Part shown: piece after piece, positions 27,213 to 35,726 of the stretch
Numbering within the stretch: position 1 is the stretch's first letter
How the letters are laid out: every line of letters begins with the position of its first letter
DNA from: Blautia sp.
Lineage (GTDB): Bacteria; Bacillota; Clostridia; Lachnospirales; Lachnospiraceae
Direction: 5' to 3'
Length of the DNA stretch: 64,000 nt
NCBI GenBank assembly: GCA_021772055.1
Contig: JAETNR010000012.1
Location: 1-64,000, forward strand
Translations under genes and position numbers: made by a program
Notes under the pieces: generated by a model
Seen by the model: the letters and a program-made list of their open reading frames with translations, nothing else
Database searches by the model: none
What the model was told of the DNA's origin: nothing

Positions 27213-27511
27213 TGACATTAGATCAATTTATGGAAGAGCAAATGAAGGATCCCGAATTTGCAGAAGCATATGATGAAATTCAACCTGAGATGAATGTAAT
27301 TCGTGCAATTGTAGAGGCTCGAACCTCTCAGAATCTCACACAAAAAGAGCTTTCCGAAAAAACCGGTATTGCACAGACAGAAATCAGCAAACTTGAAAAA
27401 GGTATCCGAAACCCCTCCATCAAGCTGCTGCAAAGATTGGCAGATGGGATGGATATGGTTTTAAATATTTCTTTCACCCCTAAGCATATTTCAGAATCCA
27501 AATCCAAATAA
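27209..27511 (+). CDS. higA: HigA/XRE-type antitoxin
   Basis: A 100-residue antitoxin. The middle part, NLTQKELSEKTGIAQTEISKLE and NPSIKLLQRLADGM, is an XRE helix-turn-helix. The N-terminus (FMEEQMKDPEFAEAYDEIQPE) is the usual toxin-binding extension of these antitoxins. Its ATG overlaps the stop of the toxin remnant, and AGAGGTG lies eight bases upstream. It probably still binds the GAGATATATCTC operator in the promoter. It is intact although its toxin is destroyed, so it is either a relic or a free regulator. Confidence 0.88.
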   Translation: MMTLDQFMEEQMKDPEFAEAYDEIQPEMNVIRAIVEARTSQNLTQKELSEKTGIAQTEISKLEKGIRNPSIKLLQRLADGMDMVLNISFTPKHISESKSK

Positions 27512-27536
27512 GTACAGCCCCTTCCCCTTAACCCCA

Positions 27537-27564
27537 AAGCCCCATGCAAAACTGCATGGGGCTT
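27537..27564 (+). terminator. terminator shared by antitoxin and GH78 genes
   Basis: AAGCCCCATGCA pairs with TGCATGGGGCTT around a four-base loop. It lies between convergent genes; the U-tract after it is short on both strands. Confidence 0.7.
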
Positions 27565-27601
27565 CCTAATTTTCTTCAATTATCAGATTTTCAAAATTGA
27601 A

Positions 27602-30406
27602 TCATTCCACTGCTCTGAGCAGCTTGTCAATCTTTTCCTGCTGCTCATAAGATACATAGGTAAACGGTCCGTTCATCAGCTCCTGCAAGGTATACAGTTC
27701 ATCAAAGAACGGCAGGTCTTTCACTATGGAGAAGTACTCTTCATCCAATACCTTTTTGGTTCCTTCATAAGCCATCAGCTCCTCCATCGGAGAATTAATG
27801 GAATAAACCTTGCGGCACGGGGTCGTAGGCTCATAACAGAAGGTATAAGTGCCTGCCGCAGCCGTCACCTCCACATTTTTGCCGGCCTGAGCTACAGACA
27901 GGATGCCGTCCTTCCATTCAGTCTGAGCGATGATCACATCTGCAGATGCGTCAGGAAGCACAATCACAGCCTCAGCGTCAAAGGGAACGGTTACTGTAAA
28001 ATGCAGTTCTTTTCCTTCGATTGACCACTCACTTCTGATCAATCCCGAAGCAGAGCGAAGGGAAGCCTTTGCCCACCGAATCTGATAATTTGGAGTCGGT
28101 GCAACGGTAAATTTCTTAAAGCCTGCAGCCTCCTCAGAGGGCTGGATACCAAGCATATTCCTGTACATCCATTCCACAATAGAGCCGTAGGAATAATGAT
28201 TCAGGGAGTTCATGCCCGTACCGCTGATCTTGCCGTCCGGCATTACGGAGTTCCAGCGTTCCCAGACAGTGGTGGCCCCCATAAGAACCTCATACAGCCA
28301 TCCCGGGAACCCTTTTTCCATCAGAAGACGGTATGCAATGTCATTCATGCCGTTCTTGGAAAGAACAGGGCAAAGATACGGTGTTCCTACAAATCCGGTG
28401 TTCAGGTGATATTTATTCTTCTTCAGGATTTCCAAAAGCCCTGCACAGGTCTTTTCATAGGCAAAGTCCGGAGTCAATCCCATATAAAGAACCACAACAT
28501 GCGCAGTCATGGTATTGACACACAAGCGTCCTGCAGGCGTAAAATATTCATTCACAAAAGCATCATGAATTTTTTCTGCAAGACAGCTGTAATAAGCAGC
28601 ATCCTCCTCTTTTCCCAGGATCTTTGCAGTTTTTGCCACAATATTGGTGGAGTAATAATAGTATCCAGAGCAGATCAGGAACGGATCTGTTGCGCCGTAT
28701 ACTCCGCCCTCCACATTTCCGTCCAATGCCAGCCAGTCTGCATAGTGAAATCCGCTCTGCCACAGGTATTTGTTTCCGTATTTCTCATCTTCCCGGCGCA
28801 TATAGTCCACCCAGGCTTTCATGCTGTCATACTGACGGCTTAATATGCCCTTATCACCATAGTGCAGGTATACGTTCCACGGAATAATCGTAGCAGCATC
28901 TCCCCATGCAGTAGAAGCGTCTCCCTGATAATTTGCCACCGGAACAACATCAGGCACACTGCCGTTCAGTTTGAGCTGTTCCGCATACACATCCTTGCCG
29001 AACTTGGTATAGAATGCATAGGTATCCATATTAAAACATGCAGTGCCGCTGAAAATCTGCGCATCTCCGGTCCAGCCGTAGCGCTCATCTCTCTGAGGAC
29101 AGTCCGTCGGAACATCCAGGAAATTGCCTTTCTGGCCCCATTTTGCATTATGCACAAGCTGATTTACCAAAGGATCAGAGGTTTCAATATTACCCAGTTC
29201 TTCCATCTCGGAATGAATCACCAGTCCTCGGAAATCCTCCAAATCCGGCTCGCCGTCCCAGCCAACTACATTTACAAAACGGAATCCGTAGAATGTAAAG
29301 TGCTGTCTCACTTCTCTTTCAACGCCGTCAGAAATATAGGTAAATTCAGCCTTTGCAGTACGCAGGTTGTCATTATAGAAATTGTCATCCTGAAGGATCT
29401 CTCCAAACTGGAAGAACAGCTTTGTTCCCTTGGGTGCTTTGCAGCGGAAGCTAAGCCAGCCTACCATATTCTGTCCCATATCCAGAACCGTCTCCCCTGC
29501 AGGAGTATGGATCACTTCAATCGGTTTCAGTCTTTCGTGAATGGTGATTGCAGGGCTCAGGCGGGGACTCAATTTCTTTTTATCCAGGTCAATGGTCTCT
29601 GTTTCAAACACCTCGCTGGTATCCAGTGTCATATCGAATACTTCCCCGGGATAAATACCGCTGTAAACCACTCTGCTCTTCCGTGCTTTCCAGGACGGAT
29701 CCGTGCAAATGATCTCTTCTGTGCCGTCTTCGTATGTAATATGAAGCTCTGCAATAGCAGCAAGACGGTCCCCATAGTTTTCGGAAGTCTTCCGAAGCCC
29801 GTACCAGCCCTTATACCAGCCGTCCCCCAGGGCGATCTCAATGTTGTTTTTGCCCTCGGAAAGCTTCATTTCATAAGTCTGGTACTGAATCCATGTATCA
29901 AAGTCACAAAGGCCCGGAAGCAGAACCTCATCTCCCTGCTTTTCTCCATTTAAGTACAGCTCATAAACGCCCAGGCCTACCATGTACATTCTTGCCTTCT
30001 TTACAGGCTTTTCAATCTCCACATCCTTAAAGAGAACAGCCTGTACATCCTTTGGAAGGGACGGGGTGATCCAGTCCGCTTTCCATTCTCCGCCCTTGGC
30101 AGTTTCAAACCATGCAGCATCACTTTCGGCCGTTTCTCCGTTATCTGCCCACACCTTTACTTTCCAGTAATATCTTGTCTCCGGTTCCGTTGTGAAAGGA
30201 AGCACATAAGCAGTGCTCACAATATCCTCTTTTTCTCCGGAATCATAGACCAGATCCGTAAATGCTTCATCCTTTGCCACCAGAACCTGTGCCCTGGCCT
30301 GCTTCTTGGCTTCCGTTTCCTCCACTACATAAGAAATGGTTGGTTCCGGCAAATCATAGCCCATGGGATTTACCAAATGATTTACCTTCAAATGACAAAT
30401 CTTCAT
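27602..30406 (-). CDS. GH78 alpha-L-rhamnosidase
   Basis: A 934-residue glycoside hydrolase without signal peptide. N-terminal beta-sandwich domains (MKICHLKVNHLVNPMGYDL, YYWKVKVWADNG, GLGVYELYLNGEKQGDEVL) precede an (alpha/alpha)6 barrel with the family motif DCPQRDERYGWTGDAQ at 435-450, where Glu441 is the expected acid. MPDGKISGTGMNSLNHYSYGS near 755 holds further active-site residues. AAAGGAG precedes the ATG. It is the last gene of the second transporter block, 20 bases after the YesN-type regulator, and should release rhamnose from imported rhamnosides. Confidence 0.92.
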   Translation of the reverse strand: MKICHLKVNHLVNPMGYDLPEPTISYVVEETEAKKQARAQVLVAKDEAFTDLVYDSGEKEDIVSTAYVLPFTTEPETRYYWKVKVWADNGETAESDAAWFETAKGGEWKADWITPSLPKDVQAVLFKDVEIEKPVKKARMYMVGLGVYELYLNGEKQGDEVLLPGLCDFDTWIQYQTYEMKLSEGKNNIEIALGDGWYKGWYGLRKTSENYGDRLAAIAELHITYEDGTEEIICTDPSWKARKSRVVYSGIYPGEVFDMTLDTSEVFETETIDLDKKKLSPRLSPAITIHERLKPIEVIHTPAGETVLDMGQNMVGWLSFRCKAPKGTKLFFQFGEILQDDNFYNDNLRTAKAEFTYISDGVEREVRQHFTFYGFRFVNVVGWDGEPDLEDFRGLVIHSEMEELGNIETSDPLVNQLVHNAKWGQKGNFLDVPTDCPQRDERYGWTGDAQIFSGTACFNMDTYAFYTKFGKDVYAEQLKLNGSVPDVVPVANYQGDASTAWGDAATIIPWNVYLHYGDKGILSRQYDSMKAWVDYMRREDEKYGNKYLWQSGFHYADWLALDGNVEGGVYGATDPFLICSGYYYYSTNIVAKTAKILGKEEDAAYYSCLAEKIHDAFVNEYFTPAGRLCVNTMTAHVVVLYMGLTPDFAYEKTCAGLLEILKKNKYHLNTGFVGTPYLCPVLSKNGMNDIAYRLLMEKGFPGWLYEVLMGATTVWERWNSVMPDGKISGTGMNSLNHYSYGSIVEWMYRNMLGIQPSEEAAGFKKFTVAPTPNYQIRWAKASLRSASGLIRSEWSIEGKELHFTVTVPFDAEAVIVLPDASADVIIAQTEWKDGILSVAQAGKNVEVTAAAGTYTFCYEPTTPCRKVYSINSPMEELMAYEGTKKVLDEEYFSIVKDLPFFDELYTLQELMNGPFTYVSYEQQEKIDKLLRAVE

Positions 30407-30426
30407 AATTATATTTCTCCTTTCTG

Positions 30427-31962
30427 CTATTTGCTTCCGCTTATTTTTCCATCTGCAATCTCTTTCAAAAATTCCGAGGGGCTCTTTCCCATATAAGAAC
30501 GGAAAATCCGGCTGAAATAGAACTGATCTTCATATCCCACCATCGCCGCCACGTCCTTAATAAAGCTGTCCGGCTTTTCCATAAACAGCTCCTTCGCTCT
30601 GTTCATACGCAGTTCTGTGAGATACTGGCTAAAGGAATTTCCGGAATATTTTCGAAACAGCCTGCTCATATACGGCTGGGATATTCCAAACTGATGGCAG
30701 AGTTCTACCAGAGTGATGGTTTTTCCCATGTTCATTTTCAGATAATGGACGATCATGTCAAAGTATTCCCGGGAGTCCACCCTACTGCTGCCGGTATCAT
30801 CCTTTTCAAAATGCAGAAATACTTCCATCAGGCTATCCACAAGCATTCCAACCGAGGTCGCATAGAAAAATGCATCACTGAGCAGATACTCGCTCTCCGG
30901 CATAGACAGCCTGCAAAGTCCATTCTGACGCATAATAGACAATACCTCTCTTGTAAAACTCTCCATCCAAAGCTGGGAAGGCTTACATTTCTCCAGGATT
31001 TCGTAGCCTTTGCGGATTTCCGGCATGATCTGGTCTGATTTTCTGGTTCTCACCACCGATTCTAGCCCAACCAGAATTTTTTCTTCCAACTTCCGCAGTT
31101 CCGTTACCGAAAGCCCCGGCCCATGTTCCGAAGGATTTTCCAAATTCACGCTTTGTGTCACTCCCACACAACTGCGCTGATCCAGTTCCTGGTACATCCT
31201 TCTTATCTTCTCCTGCAGTTCCTCCAGCAAAAACGGCCTGCTGTCATAAATCAGCGTATAATAATTAGGCTCTTTCTGCTGGCGCTGAATTTTCTGTATA
31301 TATTTCAGGAACTCCTTTTCCGGAAGAATCTCCCGGGGAATCAGATACATGGATTCCATTTCGTCCCGTCCGAAGATCAGATACTGCTCATCAATGTCGG
31401 AATAGATTTCCCTTGTCTTATCCATGGAAAAGCGGCGGGGAAGTCCGTTTGTCCGCAAAATAGCGCCGTAATACTGGGAATAAGGCATATAGCGCTTCAC
31501 TTTATCCAGATCCACCGTTTCTCCGTTGCCCAATGCCCGGAGAATGCGGTTTCTCTCTTTGTATTGGATCTGCCTTATCCGTGTTACAGAATATTCCAGA
31601 GAACGGAGCAGCACGGACGGCACGATCGGTTTCAGTATATAATCCGTTACCCCGGAGCGGATGGCACTTTGTGCATACTCAAAGTCCTGGTAGCCGCTCA
31701 CAAGAATGAAACAGATTTCAGGAAATTCCCCTTTTACCATAGACGCCAGCTCCACCCCTGACAAAAGCGGCATCTTAATATCCGATATGATCAGATCCGG
31801 CCTGATCTCGCGAACCTTCTGCAAAGCCTCCTGCCCATTTTCCGCAGTTGCCACAACATGATAGTCTTTACTTCTTCGATCAATAATCGAACAGATTGAT
31901 TTCAGTGCAAGCGGTTCATCATCCGCGACTAATACCCGATATATGGTTCTCACCTCTCTCAC
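30427..31962 (-). CDS. AraC-type response regulator (YesN-like)
   Basis: A 511-residue response regulator. Residues 8-125 form a receiver domain: VADDEPLAL, the phospho-acceptor in PDLIISDIKMP near residue 58, and YILKPI. The C-terminal 100 residues are an AraC DNA-binding domain (TLVELCHQFGISQPYMSRLF and VAAMVGYEDQFYFSRIFR). It pairs with the YesM-type kinase upstream. The start is uncertain: a GTG at 31962 has no clear ribosome binding site, while AGAGAGGTGAG lies further in, so a GTG at 31953 or a rare start codon is possible. It probably activates the rhamnoside transporter and GH78 genes. Confidence 0.88.
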   Translation of the reverse strand: MREVRTIYRVLVADDEPLALKSICSIIDRRSKDYHVVATAENGQEALQKVREIRPDLIISDIKMPLLSGVELASMVKGEFPEICFILVSGYQDFEYAQSAIRSGVTDYILKPIVPSVLLRSLEYSVTRIRQIQYKERNRILRALGNGETVDLDKVKRYMPYSQYYGAILRTNGLPRRFSMDKTREIYSDIDEQYLIFGRDEMESMYLIPREILPEKEFLKYIQKIQRQQKEPNYYTLIYDSRPFLLEELQEKIRRMYQELDQRSCVGVTQSVNLENPSEHGPGLSVTELRKLEEKILVGLESVVRTRKSDQIMPEIRKGYEILEKCKPSQLWMESFTREVLSIMRQNGLCRLSMPESEYLLSDAFFYATSVGMLVDSLMEVFLHFEKDDTGSSRVDSREYFDMIVHYLKMNMGKTITLVELCHQFGISQPYMSRLFRKYSGNSFSQYLTELRMNRAKELFMEKPDSFIKDVAAMVGYEDQFYFSRIFRSYMGKSPSEFLKEIADGKISGSK

Positions 31963-32089
31963 TCAATTAAAACAATTTCGTAACTGTTCAGTACCTTCAC
32001 AGTTACCTACTGAATAGTTACACAATTTCTATGATATCATGAATCAGCTTCCATTGATATCTATTTTTTCAGATTTTCCGGATATTTAT

Positions 32090-33880
32090 TCAGCTGCGAA
32101 AAGATAGACCCTCTTCGCAATCACCTGTCAATATTTCCCCAACTTTGATCTCTGTTCCTCCATCCGGAAGGTTTCGTATGGAGAAGATCAGACTTTCATT
32201 ATACAGCAAAAAGCATCTTGCATAGGTATTCACCAGACCCATGCCTCCGATTTCCAGTTCCATGCCGCTGTGATCCAGTATTTTTTTCCGAATCCTCCTG
32301 ATTTTTTCTTCGATCTCTTTCAGCTTGTCCTCCGGAATTCCTACACCTCTGTCCCTCACACAGATTTCCCACCGATCCGGCTGCCTGGTGCCGCACACCT
32401 GGATCTCCATCTTCTGATCCGTATTTTCATAGGCATGTGCCAAAATATTCTCTACAAACTGATGCAGTGTCATCTTCGGAAGAAGTTCCTCCCTAACGCC
32501 TGCATCCACATTCATTTCAAAGGAAATTTTATCTCCATGGCGGGCTTTGAGCAAATACAGGTAATTATCCAGATACTGCATTTCCTGTTCCACCTGTGCG
32601 TACCGCTCAATATTGCTGGTGGAATACCGCAGCATATTTGCCAGTGCTCCGCATATCTCGCAGATCATATCATCATCATTTTCAACGCCCCTGCTGGAAA
32701 TAATATTCAGCACATTATAAAGAAAATGAGGGTTGATCTGCGCCTGCAGGGCATCAAACTGCGCCTGCGTTTGAAGCATGAGTGATTTTCTTTCATTCTG
32801 GACCGCCTGACTTACCCGCTCTGTCATAACGTGATAAGAATTAGCCAGCATTTTCACCTCATCCAGTCCATAGTCTCCCGAGACGGTCTGCATATCCAGG
32901 TTTTCCAGGTTTGTATGCTCGATCATCTTTCTGAGATCCCGAATCGGCCTGGCCAGGGCATAGGACCACAGGACGATCAGCAGCAGACAGATGGCAAACG
33001 AGATCAGCGCCGCCAAAGTCGAGGTAATAAGAATTACAACCCTGCCGCTTTCCTCAGCCAGTTCAGAAACATAGGCGATCACGCTGAAGGACATATTTCC
33101 GGAATCGTTTCTGGATACCAGCATCCCGTTTACACGCTTTGTTTCTCCCGGAAAAACGCCCAGAAGTGTTTGGAATTCCTTCCCGTCAGGACAATTCTCC
33201 CTGCTGGAATACAAAACCTCTGTCCCGTTTGCCAGGATTAAAAACTGCGCATTCGGGTCTGCAACAGAAAGCTCTCCCAGACTCTCTACGGTATTCTCCA
33301 CTTCAATATATCCCATATGAAATCCCTGCAGAGCCTTCATCATGGAATAAACTTCAGGGCCTTCTGTTCTCCCCCAACGGTCTGTGTGTGCCCCCACCAG
33401 GACTGTTTTTCCCTTTGCACGGATTGCCTGTTCAAGATAGGGAATTTCATCCAGTTCGAAGGAGTCAGCCAACTGCGCTGAATTCATTCCGCTAAAACTG
33501 CTGATCAGATTTCCAAGTTGATTATAAAATACAACTCTGTATGAGTTTTTAATCGTATACTCCGTGCTAAATCCAATACTCAAAGTTGTCTGTGCACTTA
33601 ATGCATAATCACTGGGGATGGTTCCTTCTGAAACCATCCCCAGTGTTTTAATACTATCCAGCATGGACACATCCGATAAAATATAATAGATAATCGCATC
33701 CATTCGGCTTAACCGGTCTTCGAATTGGGAAACAAGCTGTTCAGAGGTCACCGCCAGGCTTTCTTCCTGTCTCTTGACTTCATAATCCAAGCTAATCCTG
33801 TATACAACCACTCCAAGGCTCAAGCTCAATATAAGTGCAACTGTTGCATAAGCAAGAATCAATCTGGTCTGATATTTCAT
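32090..33880 (-). CDS. sensor histidine kinase (YesM-like)
   Basis: A 596-residue membrane kinase. A transmembrane segment at about 8-27 and another near 285-310 flank an extracellular sensor. A HAMP linker follows, then the His_kinase motif ALQAQINPHFLYNVLNII with the phosphorylated His near residue 385, and an ATPase domain ending around MELEIGGMGLVNTYARCF. The position between the permease genes and the regulator suggests it senses the transported glycan, perhaps with the binding protein. GAGAGGA precedes the ATG. Confidence 0.9.
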   Translation of the reverse strand: MKYQTRLILAYATVALILSLSLGVVVYRISLDYEVKRQEESLAVTSEQLVSQFEDRLSRMDAIIYYILSDVSMLDSIKTLGMVSEGTIPSDYALSAQTTLSIGFSTEYTIKNSYRVVFYNQLGNLISSFSGMNSAQLADSFELDEIPYLEQAIRAKGKTVLVGAHTDRWGRTEGPEVYSMMKALQGFHMGYIEVENTVESLGELSVADPNAQFLILANGTEVLYSSRENCPDGKEFQTLLGVFPGETKRVNGMLVSRNDSGNMSFSVIAYVSELAEESGRVVILITSTLAALISFAICLLLIVLWSYALARPIRDLRKMIEHTNLENLDMQTVSGDYGLDEVKMLANSYHVMTERVSQAVQNERKSLMLQTQAQFDALQAQINPHFLYNVLNIISSRGVENDDDMICEICGALANMLRYSTSNIERYAQVEQEMQYLDNYLYLLKARHGDKISFEMNVDAGVREELLPKMTLHQFVENILAHAYENTDQKMEIQVCGTRQPDRWEICVRDRGVGIPEDKLKEIEEKIRRIRKKILDHSGMELEIGGMGLVNTYARCFLLYNESLIFSIRNLPDGGTEIKVGEILTGDCEEGLSFRS

Positions 33881-33948
33881 TTATCCTCTCTTTTCCCCCA
33901 TAGATGCCGTTCATACAAAGAGGCTCTCCGGTTACCGGCTATACTTTA

Positions 33949-34782
33949 TCATCCTTTCACTGATCCGGCCACCATACCGTCTACGATCTTTTTATTAAAG
34001 AAAATAAACAGAATCAGCATTGGTATCGTGATCAGGATAATATCAGCAAACAGCAGGTTATAGCTGCTTGAGAACTGACCCTTATAATTATATAATGTCA
34101 GCTGAACAGTCGTATTTTCAGCTCCCGGCAAGAAATACAATGGGTTTGTAAAGTCATTAAAAGTAGTTACTGCAGTTAAAATAATAATAGTTGCTCGAAT
34201 GGGCTTCAACAGAGGATTAATGATTCTGATGAATACCTGGAACGGATTACATCCGTCAATTCTTGCCGCTTCCTCCAATTCCCTTGGAATAGAAGCCATA
34301 TATCCACGGAACAGCATAATGGTAAACGGTGTCTGCAGCGCAATTTCAACCATAACCATGCCAAACATAGTTTTATAAATATGAAGCTTCTGAAGAAGAT
34401 CAATGGTTGGAAGAATGGCAGCAGGAATCATCAGGCCAAGCATAATAATCCACTGCACAACCTTCATCACACGGTCATTACGTCTCTGAATAACATAACC
34501 GGCCATGGCACATGTGACCAGCAGTCCAAGTACCGTAAAAACAGTCAGAATCAAGCTGTTTTTAAATGCTGTCACAAGCTGATAGTTTGAATAGGAAAAT
34601 ACCTCCTTGTAGTTTTCAAAATGCAGCTCTGACGGCCAGTTGATCGTCAAAAGCCCCGCTTCCGTCTTTGATTTCAAAGAGTTTACAAACATAAAATAGA
34701 ATGGGAGGATAAAAATCAGCAGTGTCAGAACCACACCGATAATATCTGCGGCCCAGATCAGCCTTTTCTGTTTTTTTGTCAT
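33949..34782 (-). CDS. carbohydrate ABC transporter permease, MalG type (locus 2)
   Basis: A 277-residue permease with six hydrophobic segments. EAA loop ELEEAARIDGCNPFQVFIRI; ending MVAGSVKG. It differs from the locus 1 permease (9987) mainly in the first 80 residues and is almost identical after that. Its ATG overlaps the MalF-type stop as ATGA. The kinase gene follows after 68 bases. No ATPase gene is nearby. Confidence 0.92.
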   Translation of the reverse strand: MTKKQKRLIWAADIIGVVLTLLIFILPFYFMFVNSLKSKTEAGLLTINWPSELHFENYKEVFSYSNYQLVTAFKNSLILTVFTVLGLLVTCAMAGYVIQRRNDRVMKVVQWIIMLGLMIPAAILPTIDLLQKLHIYKTMFGMVMVEIALQTPFTIMLFRGYMASIPRELEEAARIDGCNPFQVFIRIINPLLKPIRATIIILTAVTTFNDFTNPLYFLPGAENTTVQLTLYNYKGQFSSSYNLLFADIILITIPMLILFIFFNKKIVDGMVAGSVKG

Positions 34783-35654
34783 TGGATTGCCTCCTCTCTC
34801 TTCATAAGGAAATGCTGGAGCGGGAATGCAATGCAGGAAATCAGGACTAGCATAATCACGTTGCCCGCTGTTGACAGACCATAAAAGCCATAAGCATACT
34901 GCTTATAGATGACGGATGCCATAACGTCCGTTGCAAATCCAGGACCGCCGCCTGTCATAGCCCAGATCAGGTCAAATGTACGAAGACCACCAATCAGGGA
35001 CAGGATGATAATAGAGTTCTGGGAAGGTGCAACCAACGGAAGCGTAATACTCTTCAGCTGCTGCCATGCATTTGCACCGTCAATAGAAGCCGCTTCATAA
35101 TAGGTCTTGTCAATAGACTGTACACCTGCAATATAAATCACTACAGAAATTGAAAGACCTTTCCATACATCAGTTGCAATCACGCTGTACAGAGCCAGGT
35201 TCATATCGCCCAGGAAATTGATCGGGGAAAATCCAAGTGCCTGCAGGGCAAGATTGAACACACCTTTCGTAGGATGCATCAGGTAGGAAAACGTAAGGCC
35301 AACCGCCATTGTGGAAACCAAATTCGGAAAAAAAACCGCTGAACGGATAAAGCCTTTTGTACGAATCTTACTACAAAGGAAAATTGCAAGGAAGAATGCA
35401 ATAATTACCTTCAGACCACTGGTAAGAAACGCATAAATCAGAGTATGTACAATAGAGGAACTCAACGAGTTCTCTGAAAAGAACATTTTATAATTATCCA
35501 GTCCGCAGAAGGTTGCCGAATCAAAATTCCACACTGTCATACTATAATACAGGGAAGTAATGATCGGATATAAGAAAAATACACCAAAAATCACCAGCGA
35601 AGGAACCACGAACCAGAAGGAGTATAATTTATTGTCCTTGTTTTTGGATTTCAT
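34779..35654 (-). CDS. carbohydrate ABC transporter permease, MalF type (locus 2)
   Basis: A 291-residue permease, the same length as its locus 1 paralogue and very similar throughout (for example GVTVWNFDSATFCGLDNY differs only in its first residues). EAA loop YYEAASIDGANAWQQLKSIT. AAGGAGG lies before the ATG. It forms the channel with the MalG-type partner that overlaps its 3' end. Confidence 0.92.
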   Translation of the reverse strand: MKSKNKDNKLYSFWFVVPSLVIFGVFFLYPIITSLYYSMTVWNFDSATFCGLDNYKMFFSENSLSSSIVHTLIYAFLTSGLKVIIAFFLAIFLCSKIRTKGFIRSAVFFPNLVSTMAVGLTFSYLMHPTKGVFNLALQALGFSPINFLGDMNLALYSVIATDVWKGLSISVVIYIAGVQSIDKTYYEAASIDGANAWQQLKSITLPLVAPSQNSIIILSLIGGLRTFDLIWAMTGGGPGFATDVMASVIYKQYAYGFYGLSTAGNVIMLVLISCIAFPLQHFLMKREEAIQ

Positions 35655-35674
35655 AACAGCCTCCTTAACAAAAC

Positions 35675-35698
35675 GACCGCCCGCATAAGCAGGCGGCC
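35675..35698 (-). repeat. hairpin between binding-protein and permease genes (locus 2)
   Basis: On the minus strand GGCCGCCTGC pairs with GCGGGCGGTC using some G-U pairs. It occupies the same position as the hairpin at 11716 in locus 1; compensating changes keep the stem. Confidence 0.7.
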
Positions 35699-35726
35699 AA
35701 AAATTTCAGTTACACAATATCAGGAA

